From Trichoplax sp. H2 (lineage: Eukaryota; Placozoa; Uniplacotomia; Trichoplacea), in the NCBI GenBank assembly GCA_003344405.1, contig NOWV01000024.1, positions 186,001 through 250,000 of the forward strand: a DNA stretch of 64,000 nucleotides, written 5' to 3'. The stretch's first letter is position 1; each line of letters starts with the position of its first letter. Positions 12,001-23,069 of the stretch are shown one piece after another. A program made the position numbers and the translations under genes. The notes under the pieces are model-generated. The model searched no databases and was not told the DNA's origin. It saw only the letters and a program-made list of their open reading frames with translations.

Positions 12001-15000
12001 AGGCATAAACGATAATGATTTGATGATTGGCTGAACGATAGATGATGATTGGCTAGCTATGAAATAAATATTTTTTAATTGCTACTACTGTCGCTGGCAA
12101 TTAGTATTTTATCGTTCTAAATCGCTTGAACATTTTTATAATCGACTTCCAATTTCATGTTGGCCCAGCGGAAAATACAATATGTAAGTTAATCGATCGT
12201 CATTTCTTTTAGATATGTTCGTAAGTAATAAGGATATTAAGCTAGTTCAAACTTGAACAACTCGTCAAGAAATTGCAATAGATATTCTAGTGGTGTTCTT
12301 ACCGTTAGCTAGCACATGTTATTGCCGCCTACAGATATAAAATTGAAAAAAAATGGCCAAAATACATAACAAAGCTTCTATTTAGACGACGAAAAAGGCC
12401 TTAACCAAAAAAGTAACCATTCATATTCGTATATGATCATTATTGAATTTATATTTTGCAAGTCGTTCTCTTCATCGCATTACGCTATCCTAACCTGTAA
12501 GGCTCTTCCTTAAACCAGTTAGTACGACTTGATAATGAGATAGTACGCTTTTTTAAGTATATCGTGAACGAATAATATGGTCACGAATCGTGACAAATTG
12601 ACCACTAAATTTATAACTTACGGGATTGGTGAATATACTCATATAACGTACTTATAGTGTTAATGATGAAATTTATCGCCTCATCATCGAAATTTTTTAT
12701 GTCTGGATAATTAAACTTTTGAACTCAGATGAGATGATGTAGATTTTTTAAATCGAAATCATTCGATTGATGATCACATAAAGAGGTGGAATATAAAGTT
12801 TAGGATTTAGACTCATCGTCATTCGTGCTGCTATTTGCAGCAAATATTGTACTGTATGCAATCCAGTTGAGAACTTAGTATACCTGCTCATACATTGTTT
12901 ATTATCCAGGCCATTATCGAAGGAGGAGCAACTACATTTAAAATATAATCGTATGCCTAAAGTTGAAAACTACAACCCAGTTGAAATCAGTATTAGAGAG
13001 AAATGGTGTCGAAATAAGTTAATTTAATGTTTATTAGGGTTCCATTCTGACTGATTAGTCTCTAATTTGATTCCAATCAACTTAATATTGTATCCTAGTT
13101 TTATATCACAGTAATTTTTGGTTTAGTTATAGATATTCATTTCATATTATCATCCTATTTCGCCTGGAGCAACATAGGACTACACTATGACTGATATAGA
13201 TGCCATTGATTATATTGTTCTTGTTAGCATAATTAGCTAATATAAAATTCCTATGTACCTTGATCTCGAATTTGAATTTTTGTGGAAATAATATATATCA
13301 ATATAGAGTTACTATAGTTTACAAGGAGTAAAAGAGTGGATGATTAGTGCAATTATTGCTGTCCTGTGTAAACTATCTTTCGCATTTCTGCTAAATTCTA
13401 GAGTGGAGACAACCATAAATGCATCGCAATAATCAAAATACTCCGTTCATCTATTAAAAATGCTTTTCCATTAATGAGAGGATTAACCGTACAGTAAGTT
13501 GAGAGACTGGAATTGCAATGTTTCTGTAGATTTAGCTATTAGTAGGACTTGCAAATGTTGAGAGTTGCTATCCTCGATATCTATCATTTTAAACTACTAC
13601 ATTATCTGTTTATTAACTAAGGGATTATGAATCAATAATAATTCATGTTTTAAAGCATTAGAATTCGATGCTAATGCTCTTCGGTATATTGTTAGTAGAC
13701 CAAAGAAATCAATTCACTTCATCTATTTCGTTAATTAACTTCGTCTAATCTAGAATTAATAAATTAAATAAATGGCATTCTCATAATATTTAGTTGCGTG
13801 ACCTAGGTTCTTATTTTTCGGCTTTTCATTACCAAATGGAGATTAAAATATGATGAAATGATCAGTCAGAATAATAGTAGAATACATTCATCTGTTAAAA
13901 ACTGTTACGATGAATCTTTAATGTAGCATTTACTGATGATATATGGGTAACTAATTGTAAGGCTACTTTTAGAATTTTTTATCAACTTCAAGGGCTGTCA
14001 GTAGCTGTCAGTAATTAGTCAACATTCAGTACATGTTATATAGTACTTCGATTTAGGAAGAGTAGACAGACATAAATGAATATGAATTGAAATTTACACC
14101 TTAACGACATCAATATGTCGAAGACTTATGATTAACCGGGGACATTGATTTTGGATCACTGAGATACTCCTAGTATGAATAAATTTTGAAAGGTAGACAC
14201 AGAACTCAATATATTATGACATCAAAGCAATATCTACCGTCACGAGGAAAAAAATGAAGTTTATTGTTATGACAGTCTCAAAGTATATTACATTTTTACC
14301 AATCACCAATAATTTTTAAAGGATATTGTTTTTACATGATTAGAAAATTTTATATACGCTACATGGGATAATTTGAAAGCGAAATAGTAGTCCGTACAGT
14401 AAGTGGACAAATGAGTTTATATTGCCGACTATGAAAGTATTTCCGCACTTTATGATAGTCTTCTACGAATCGAAGGCTAAAACTGCTTAGCGATATTTTT
14501 AATAATAATTGATAAACTATGATCATCTTCACCATTACAAGAATCGAAATGAGAAATGGAGAAATTAATTTTAGCATTAATTCAAGCACTATACAGCACT
14601 TTAACGATGTTCGACAGTTTTGAGCATTTGACTGTGTGATTAAAGCTTCTTAACAGCCACAATTAATAAAGACAATAATTGAGTTTTCTTCTATTGGCAC
14701 ATTTATGAGGTAAAATGACGTAAAGAAAATTAAAAGAATCTAAGAATCTATTATACTTTATATAACGTTTACCAACATTTGCTTAATATTATACGAGTAA
14801 ACATTTGAAATGTTTATCTATCATATCTTAATAATAGTTTAGAATGAGCTACCATATAAATTAATTTAGTAAAGCGTTGACATAAATATAATTAAAATTC
14901 TTCCTTAACGTTTATGTTGTATCATTCATTATTATTTAATGTGATTTACCGTATTTTTGGCAAATCACGCCATCACTTGAAATATTTTCATTAACGCAGT

Positions 15001-15273
15001 TGTACTATTGCGTATATACCAGTATAAATAAAAAATACACAGTCAAACTAATTTTATAATATTTATAATTAACGTGCTTGTCCATTATATTCTAGTGAAA
15101 GATTAACAGTTAAAGCTTAAGAGATCAAAAAACATCAACTTCGATGCTAGATTCAAAGGATGAAAAGAATTCACGCTAAAAGCTAATTTTCAGCCTATGC
15201 ATTGACAGTACCGGTATCTATTATTATACAAGGCAATTAAGAATAAAAAGAAGACATTTTCTTGCTGGATAAC
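9054..15273. other. 6.2 kb without a recognisable gene
   Basis: No long open frame and no exon with a recognisable motif was seen on either strand between the NEK4-like stop and the dystroglycan start. A short tandem of GATGATTGGCT units lies at about 12003-12056. The stretch probably holds the NEK4 3' UTR and the dystroglycan 5' UTR and promoter. A small-exon gene or non-coding RNA cannot be excluded by eye. Confidence 0.55.
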
Positions 15274-18098
15274 ATGAAAGAAAAAGAAAAAATGTACTTG
15301 CTTTACATGCTAACTTTAAATATTGTTAGTGGGGTAATTAATGCCTGCCAAACATGTAATCAACCGTTAGCTAGTTTTAGTCAGGAATATATTCCTTATT
15401 CGAGCTTGGACATTGGTCTTTCGAATGATAAAAATATCTCAATAGACTCTCAAGAATCGACATTATTTGATGAAATTCAATCAAATAACATAAATCTACA
15501 ATCTGGTTATAATGAATTAGATAATTCTATGAACCTATTTACTGAAGAATTGAAGACTAGCATAGCAAACAATGTACCATCACAGTTTTCGAATCAATAT
15601 TCCGGGATTGCATATTCTATGGAAATGTTAGCCAGTAGTCCTCTTAATGAAAATACGTTAGGTAAGCCATAAATCAGTAACCAAGCTAACCGTTATTAAT
15701 TATTTAATACGCTTTTGCCACGGATGATGATTTTGTTTCCTGTTACTAATCTTTTGATGGTGCTTAATACAAAATTTTATTAGATCCAGCAGAAAGTTCT
15801 TTTGTGGATTTATGGTCTACTGAAAATTTTGATGCGAGTTCCGGATTTGAGCTAGTTCATACAATTGTAACGACACTATTTGATGATCAACAAACTGTAA
15901 GTATCGAATCTAAGCATCAAACAGTTACTGCAACACCCACGACAGAATCATTTATTCCTGAATTTACGATCAGTGATAAAGATTCTGGTTCAAACCAATT
16001 AGAAGTAACTTCGTATCCTTATAATACATGGGATTCCATTGATGTTTATAATACTCTGTACATCACATCTGAATTACTATTAGTAAAATCAACAGAACCA
16101 TCCTCATCCACGCTTAATTCTGAGTATCTCATTTTGGAATCAATGAGCACTGATGATTTAATTATTACTAGCACTAGTTCATCCCAGCTTGATGAGATAG
16201 ACGAATCAGGAATAATCAATTTTAACAGCCATACAACATCTATGGTGATATTTACATATTCAGTAGACATATATTCTTATTCTCCATCTCATAAAACACA
16301 AATGCTATCGGATAAAACGGTATCCAAGAACCCGGATAGTTCTTTATTCGAAGTGACATCGATTTCAAATCAATTTTCAGGTTTCAGCGGCAATTCTATT
16401 ACTCCGTCAACTTATTTACAAAATACGCTCTCGACACTAGGACTGGCTTCTAGTAGTAGCTACCTATCGGCTGTTGAAATTTCTGAGATTTCTTATTTAC
16501 AATCAAGTCCGCCGGATAGCTCTTTGGAATTACTTGATACTCAAAAAACTGCAATTTATCCTGAATTCAGTACTTCTAACGAAATGATGAGCTCTTCTAA
16601 TTATCTATTTACTTCTTGTTTATCGAGATGCGATAGCCTCAGTTACACAACATCAATTTCAAGCTATTCCATAAATTCAATCAAAGAGATTTTCTTCCAG
16701 CTAGAATCTGCAATAACTAGCAGCTATGAAAGTTCTTGCTATCCATCCTGCACGCTAAGTCAGAGTCTGCAGCTGGAAGTTACTGAGTCGAGTACATCGA
16801 CTCTAAATATTAAACCAACTTCACCGTTAGCTAATGTAACATCAACCATTAATGCCATGTATCCCATTGTAATACAAAATATAGGAGCATTAAACGCGAT
16901 AGAAGGAATAGTATTTAATTTTAAATTGCCAAGTAATTCTTTTTATGATGTTACTGATGGCTTTACACCCAATCTAAATATTCATATGATACATAGCAAC
17001 GGTAATAATATCTCTGCTCATTCATGGATACAATTTAATGCAAATAGTCAAGCCCTATATGGCCTACCGTTGCAAGCTTCTGTTGGAAGTCATTATTACA
17101 ATTTCACTATCACAAATACGAAAGGTTTTACACTCCTCTATCCTATTACGATTAATGTAAGAAAGATGTATATAAATGCAACTATCAAAGATTATTCTAG
17201 ATTTATATTAGCTATTGATAAGCCTTTACAGCTATTTGCAAACGTTAGTAAAAGAATTGATTTAATTTCGAGAATTGCGTCTTATTTTGGTGACTCAAAT
17301 ACAAGTTATATTACAACTTTGTCGCTTACTAATGGTTCGACAATTATAACATGGACTAATGCAACCATTCCTCCCAAATTATGCAGCTCTTCTTTATTTG
17401 AGAGGTTGACAACGTTGCTTGTCGATGCAAATGGCAAGGCAATCAATAAATTTGTTGTAGCAATGTTGCCTGAATATCCTATTATATCAGTAGTAAGAGA
17501 GTTATCGCAATCATGCAATCAAAATTCTAATTCTTCACCATCTATCTTAACAATTGTTTTAGTTCCAACGAGTATATTACTACTAATCATAATTATTATC
17601 ACTCTAATAATTGTTATGCGTAAAAGATATGGAACCAAAGAGCCTGATTTGGAGTTGCATACATTTTACAAGTCTCGTAAGCCAATGGTTATGGTTAAAG
17701 AATTAGAACCACCAATGCCTATAGCACTATCGCCTGAAAGCGACGTTAAAGATGCTATTATAATACCTGAAAAATCTTATGTAAATGAATTCGATAAGAA
17801 AGAACCTAGTTTATCGAGTTCTGGCGGTAGCTCTTTGTCGCTTGATAGTTTGGGAACGACATCATTTTGCCCCAAAGAACACGAGAAAGAGCTAGAATCA
17901 CTATTTAGTGATGCTAATAGAACTCGAGATATATCATCTCCAGATAGCTACCATTCCTTTTTGCAACAAAGTATGTCATTGTCTTGTTCGTTAGATCGAA
18001 GTAAAGATTATGATGACGAATTTTGCTTAGATTCTCCGTCGTTGACCTCAGGTTATAGTACTAATAGAGATGAAGAAATGACTGAATATAATATATAG
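15274..18098 (+). CDS. DAG1: dystroglycan (membrane-proximal half; no N-terminal module, no PPxY tail)
   Basis: Cell-surface adhesion receptor precursor. Exons 15274-15661 and 15784-18098 join in phase 1, giving 900 residues. The frame has an in-frame TAA at 15244, so the start is in this exon; the first ATG is followed by a hydrophobic signal segment (MYLLYMLTLNIVSGV). Residues about 30-480 are Ser/Thr-rich and mucin-like, with odd Cys pairs. About 483-588 is a cadherin-like CADG domain (SWIQFNANSQALYGLP). About 592-712 is the SEA/S6-like dystroglycan domain: GSTIITWTN holds Gly647-Ser648 at the place where alpha and beta chains are cut in vertebrates, and Cys663 and Cys707 match the beta-chain disulfide. 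The membrane segment is 717-742, followed by RKR. The tail keeps HTFYKSRKP and EPPMP but lacks PPxY and ends TEYNI. The N-terminal Ig/S6 pair of classical alpha-dystroglycan is absent. Sarcoglycans share CADG but not this arrangement. Confidence 0.9.
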
Positions 18099-18323
18099 TG
18101 ATGCATTTATTGATGTGCATGACTTTGATTCTAACGTGTATTAACATAAACTTTTACAATACATTCGAACTTTATGCTATATTATTATCACAACGAATTT
18201 GAAATTTATTCATAAATCGATCACTATTATTATTGAAAACTTAGTTGCTGATGTAGTTGTCATATTAACCTACTGTACAAGAGCGATAAGGCGTTTTGAC
18301 ATAGCATTTTCTGCAAGAGTTTA

Positions 18324-18413
18324 TTTATTTTGTAATCTTTTAAAAATAGAAAAAAAGTTGCTATCTTTGCAAAGGGAGCAATAAGCCTACAACAATAATC
18401 TCATTCAAATAAA
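18324..18413. promoter_or_regulatory. opposed poly(A) signals, likely overlapping 3' UTRs
   Basis: A plus-strand AATAAA at 18408-18413 lies 310 bases after the dystroglycan stop. A minus-strand AATAAA (two overlapping copies, 18320-18329) lies about 117 bases after the ATP23 stop at 18446. If both are used, the two mRNAs overlap tail to tail by roughly 100 bases. The motifs are seen directly; their use is inference. Confidence 0.4.
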
Positions 18414-18445
18414 TTTACAAGAATTACTATAATTGATTTGTCATG

Positions 18446-20162
18446 TTATGGTGGTATTCGATCGAAAGGGTCTAGATCAGCAAAGCATGAATCAAATACT
18501 GTATCAACAGCATTTCTAGCTTCATTTTCGTCAACATCCATCACACATAAAATAGATTTTACAGCTCGATCTTTGACACATTTCTAAAATAGAAAATATT
18601 CAAGATTGGGTATATTATTGACTAAGGCACGCTTAATAGCCAACATGCAGTTATGATGCATAGTTTGCACAGTTTACTTTTATGTAAGCTGGAATGATCA
18701 AAGTGTAATAGATTACCTGCTGATGTTGTTTCAAGCCAAAGTTAAAACGAGCTAAATTTTCTTTCCAAAAGAAACAATCACCGCTAAGATTTGCGGCTCT
18801 AATCTACGAGAGACAGTAAATACAACATAAACATGAGAATAGAAATAAGCATTTCATGCTTACTTGGCCTTTAATCCAACATTTCTAGATTTTAACTATA
18901 CTTTACACATGTAGGTGCTAGTCCAGATACAGTATGAAATTGAAGGCACACAAAACGTCATGATCATAGTACAGGTCAGACAGACTATTAACTATACATA
19001 CCAATACAGCATAATTTTAGCAACAGATTCTAACCTCAGAGCAAGCAAGATGATGAATATTTCGCCAGTCGACATGGGCTCTACAGTGATCATACGCATG
19101 GATTAACTCATGCGTAAGTACGTCTTTCATACATCCCGGAGAATATATAGTATTCTCGCATAAGACTATCTGAAATATTAGCCAGCAAAAGAAAAATGGA
19201 AATGCAAGTATCTAACTGGCTCTTCAATAAAATTATCGTTAAATTCAATGAATTTGAGTAGAACCCTATCTTAACATAAAATGAAGCTCAATCTAGTTAC
19301 TATTCTTCATTCTAGAATAGAGTGGAATCATTTACAGAATAGACTACAGATAAAATAAACTACTGTTTCTACAACAAGCTAGAATTTATCATTGCTATCG
19401 AAATAGAATTTAGCTAAATATATCGAAATTGGGACTAGCAAGATAAAATTAGTTGTAGTATCATTATGTGATATGATATTACCTGTGAAGCTCGGCTATC
19501 GAATCCGCCAAGAACGTTGCCTGAACAAGGCTCACACACTAGTTGTTTTTCAATATTAACTTCACTAACAACAGACAGTAAGACATAAAGTATAAACATA
19601 GTGATTGATAAAGTTAACATTACAAAGTTGTGACCTATTTCTATTACTATAGTGTTAACTATAATAGTGTACCGGTGGAAACTTTATTAGGATAAAACTG
19701 AATTTCTCACGATGCAACATCACTCGTTGGTGATAAATTATTACATATTAGAGAATAGTATCTTTTGCATAGTAGCAATAGATCCAAAGGTTACGAAGAT
19801 ACTACAGTTTCTAGATGTACTTTACTGTCATTACTGCTAGAGGATCCTTGGCTGTAAATGATTACTGCTATTGGTGATGATTTTGCTTCAATGCTATTCT
19901 ACTTATGCTATCTTTAACTTAACATTCATCTTGTCCTTAGCATCATACTATGACATGTAAGCTAAGGTTTAACGGAAATATAACTTCAATGTAGTCATGC
20001 CGTACTGTAAGCTAGGATCATTTACAGTCAGGTAAATCATTCCAATAGGAAATTATTTTTAGCAATTGCCATTAATACGGTATTCTATGCGTGTAGTTTA
20101 GTTCTTGTCGACTTACCATCCAAGCTTCTTCATTGATTCTAGCATGAATTTAACATAGGGCG
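18446..20162 (-). CDS. ATP23: mitochondrial inner membrane protease ATP23 (start exon not found)
   Basis: M76-family zinc metalloprotease of the intermembrane space; in yeast it processes and assembles subunit 6 of the F1Fo ATP synthase (family knowledge). Five minus-strand exons join in phase: 20117-20162, 19483-19564, 19035-19169, 18717-18803 and 18446-18583, giving about 162 residues. Diagnostic features in order: [15 protein letters not shown], the Cys pair [23 protein letters not shown], the catalytic zinc motif [46 protein letters not shown] and the end DPFDRIPP. All match animal ATP23/XRCC6BP1. The first listed exon begins with two bases of a split codon (xCG), so at least one upstream exon with the start codon lies to the right of 20162. 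It was not identified among the repeats there. The C terminus is shorter than in human. The vertebrate name KUB3 reflects a reported Ku link that this sequence does not address. Confidence 0.9.
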
Positions 20163-20300
20163 CTAAAAAAAAAATAATTCAAAAAATAAATTGTAAATCG
20201 CTATTCGAATGTGGTACTGTAGTAAGTTACTATTGATTGAAGTGGATCGCTACTGAGCTCTAGTATGTACTGGATTTCCATAGCAGTAACGACTTTCATA

Positions 20301-20710
20301 CTTGACAAGTAGCGAGATGTACGAGTATCAAGTACCGAGCTACAGCGTATCTACTGAATTTGTATAATACCAATGCTTTTTATGCTTGGCAGGTAGCAAG
20401 ATGGCGAAAGTTAATCGCTAGTTTTGATATCACGATCATCTCTACTGAGCACTAATCGTTCCTACGCATTACTAATGCCAGACTTTTGTCGTTTACTGTA
20501 TCAACTTGACAAGTAGCGAGATGTACGAGTATCAAGTTAATTGCTACCGAGCTACAGCGTATCTACTGAATTTGTATAACACCAATGCTTTTTATACTTG
20601 GCAGGTAGGGAAATGGCGAAAGTTAATCGCTAGTTTTGATATCACGATGATCGCTACTGAGCTCCAGTCGTTCCTACGCATTGCTATTGCAAGACTTTTG
20701 TCGCTTATTG
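20301..20710. repeat. tandem duplication, two copies, period about 204 bp
   Basis: Copy 1 starts at 20301 and copy 2 at 20505, each with CTTGACAAGTAGCGAGATGT. Both continue through GAGCTACAGCGTATCTACTG, AATGCTTTTTAT, GGCGAAAGTTAATCGCTAG and GTCGTTCCTACGCATT-like segments with scattered differences. The unit is less AT-rich than its surroundings. An open frame crossing copy 2 has no recognisable motif. It sits where the missing ATP23 start exon might be expected. Confidence 0.8.
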
Positions 20711-20980
20711 CATCAATACTATTTGCTACTAGATAACGTCATACTACACTTAAAATACTCAAGCTTCGATCTATCTTATTCTACCCATTCATCATGGTAG
20801 ACACTACAAAATTGCATGGATTTCTTCTATGTTGACATGTCGACTTTCGACAGCTCGTCCATCAACGTATCTTGCATGCAAGCCTATTAGCCTATTCCAT
20901 CATGATTAAGTGGGATGCAAAAGGGACATATCTGAACACCTTATGCATGTTATGCTGTACAGATGGCTTCAAGAGTAATT

Positions 20981-21080
20981 TAGATCATAAGAAACTGTAC
21001 TATACTTTAGTCTATTCTAAGTGTAAAGCTTTAGATCATAAGAAACTGTACTATACTTTAGTCTTTTATAAGTGTAAAGC
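20981..21080. repeat. near-perfect tandem repeat, two copies of about 50 bp
   Basis: Both copies, starting at 20981 and 21032, carry TAGATCATAAGAAACTGTAC then TATACTTTAGTCTA/TT and AAGTGTAAAGC. Only a few bases differ, so this duplication is younger than most others in the window. Confidence 0.85.
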
Positions 21081-21180
21081 AGTGGCCAAGAGCCATTCTA
21101 TCTTGCTCCAATGGACCTAGCAAGTCCTGTGGTCTACCGTAGTTGAATTCATTCATCAAGTTGACGACACGAGGTTTATA

Positions 21181-21216
21181 GCAAAGCTGGCCATGTTAGC
21201 CTACTGCCAGCTTTGC
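21181..21216. repeat. 10-bp perfect hairpin
   Basis: GCAAAGCTGG at 21181-21190 pairs perfectly with CCAGCTTTGC at 21207-21216 across a 16-base loop. No gene is attached. It could be a remnant of a mobile element end. Confidence 0.6.
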
Positions 21217-21600
21217 AATCCATCGGTACAATCGTCATTATCATTCATCAACATAGCAAATGGACTTACATCGTATGGCATAATTTTTCCACTTCTCGCA
21301 CACAACATGATGCTTATTATTGCTGCCAAAAGGGCCATGTCGAGCAGGATAATTGATTCTTTCTGCTTCGGAGCTTTCTTGCTCAGCCATTTGGATATGC
21401 CACTATTTCTCCACGGATCACTCAATGCAGTCTACCCACTCTGAGATGCATCACGTCCACTAGGTTTTATATACGTTAACGTCCAGTACGCTTCTACAGT
21501 ACTAAACCAGTAAGGCAACGATCATGTCCAAATCGGGCTGCAGCGATACTCCAATTGTATGACGTTATTACTGGCGTGATTGCGTTATGCTGCACTGATT

Positions 21601-21718
21601 ACAGACTACAGGACGGCATTACGGTACAGGACGGTATTACGGTAGGTTCTTACGGTACAGTACGGTATTACGGTACAGTACGGTACAGTACTGTAACGCA
21701 CTCTACAGTACAATGAAT
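21601..21718. repeat. simple array of GGTACAGTACGG / GGTATTACGG units
   Basis: Degenerate short units built on ACGGTACAGTACGGTATTACGG repeat for about 115 bases and end in the palindrome GTACAGTACTGTAAC. The same TACAGTAC core dominates the foldback element near 3 kb. Confidence 0.75.
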
Positions 21719-23069
21719 TGTAAAGTCCAATTCCACTTAGTACTGTAGCGTCATGATATTTTAGCTAGAATTTCAACATATAAATTGATTTTTTTAAAAC
21801 ATTTTTTATTACGATATTTGAATTTTTAAACATTGAAGCTATCAAATGATACAAGATTTGTCTAATAAGGACTTGAAATTATAATTTCATATAATTTTAA
21901 ACAATGGGAAAGACTTATGAGACACCCTGTACTCTACTGACTGTGTAAACTCGTAGAACACCTGGACCGATCACTCTCAGATGGGCAGACATTTTCGGCT
22001 TCATCTCTTTAAAACATGGTGTCAAATATGACGCTAAATCTTATTATCTGCTGCTCAGTTCCGCTTGGAGACAGTTATATAAGATCATCGATGTTATTAG
22101 TTCTATCGGTGGTTTAGAAAACAGACGCGGAAGATCCATACGAAGTAGCCATTTTTGGATCATGAAGGCCTTATTGGATAAGTAAAGTCCATCTGTCCGA
22201 AGGAGTGATCAGTCCAAGACTCGTTCAACAATCAAAGTTGTTTTGCGTTGAAATTCCTGTATAGTATTAATATTAAAGTATGGATATACATTTTATATAC
22301 GTAGATATAGATGAAATGATGGATCAACATAGATATTCGAATCCTACAGTATGAAGTTATTTTTGACTGTAGAATTTCTAAATCGTGTTGATCTGAAATG
22401 ACTAGCAAAATAATAAGTCGATTGCCGGACCATTTCCTATCCCTTTCATTCATTTTTAGTAGTCCATGTAACTGTAGCAAATGGAATATGCTACCAACGA
22501 ACTAGGACTTTTTAAAAGAGAATTTCTTATGTAGAACAAGGATTCCTTTTTCACATCAATTGACTTTCATAGATCAATCCTTTTTGGACGCAAAATACCG
22601 CCTACATTCAGTTTCAATGACATTCGAAATTTTAAACTCCAAATAAAACCAGAAAAGACCGACAACTGTGCGGTCTATCTTGCTTTGAATCGGGTCTATA
22701 CTGTATCTTTATTACTCTCGATTAATCATCGATAATAAATTAATTTACAGGTAGAGAGATCAAACGAGAAGCGTCTAGCTTGCATTCCAACAAGACTTGA
22801 TCATAATGTCTATTACCCAAGTTGGATCACTGAGGATCAATTCATTTAGAATAATAACCAAACAGTAAAAAATAATAAATAAAAAATGGCCATTGAAAGT
22901 AAAAGAGTCAAATTTGATCAATCATGTACAAAATTAGAATATCGCTGTAGTATAATACACAATAGGTGATCATTTTATCTAGTTTTCATAGACATCGGTA
23001 GATGGCCTATCACATAAACGATAATTTTAAATCCAGATATACATGAATAATAACGTCCATTATAAATAA
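21719..23069. other. intergenic stretch after the CCDC66-like stop
   Basis: No gene recognised. Open frames at 21193-21444 (+), the overlapping 21201-21425 (-) and 22232-22480 (-) have no motif that I know and no supporting splice context. The stretch should hold the 3' UTR of the minus-strand gene that ends at 23070. Confidence 0.5.

Noticed and set aside
21193-21444. Overlapping open frames on both strands as a transposon gene
   Set aside because: Neither translation shows a transposase or reverse-transcriptase motif. Overlap on both strands suggests absence of stops by composition.
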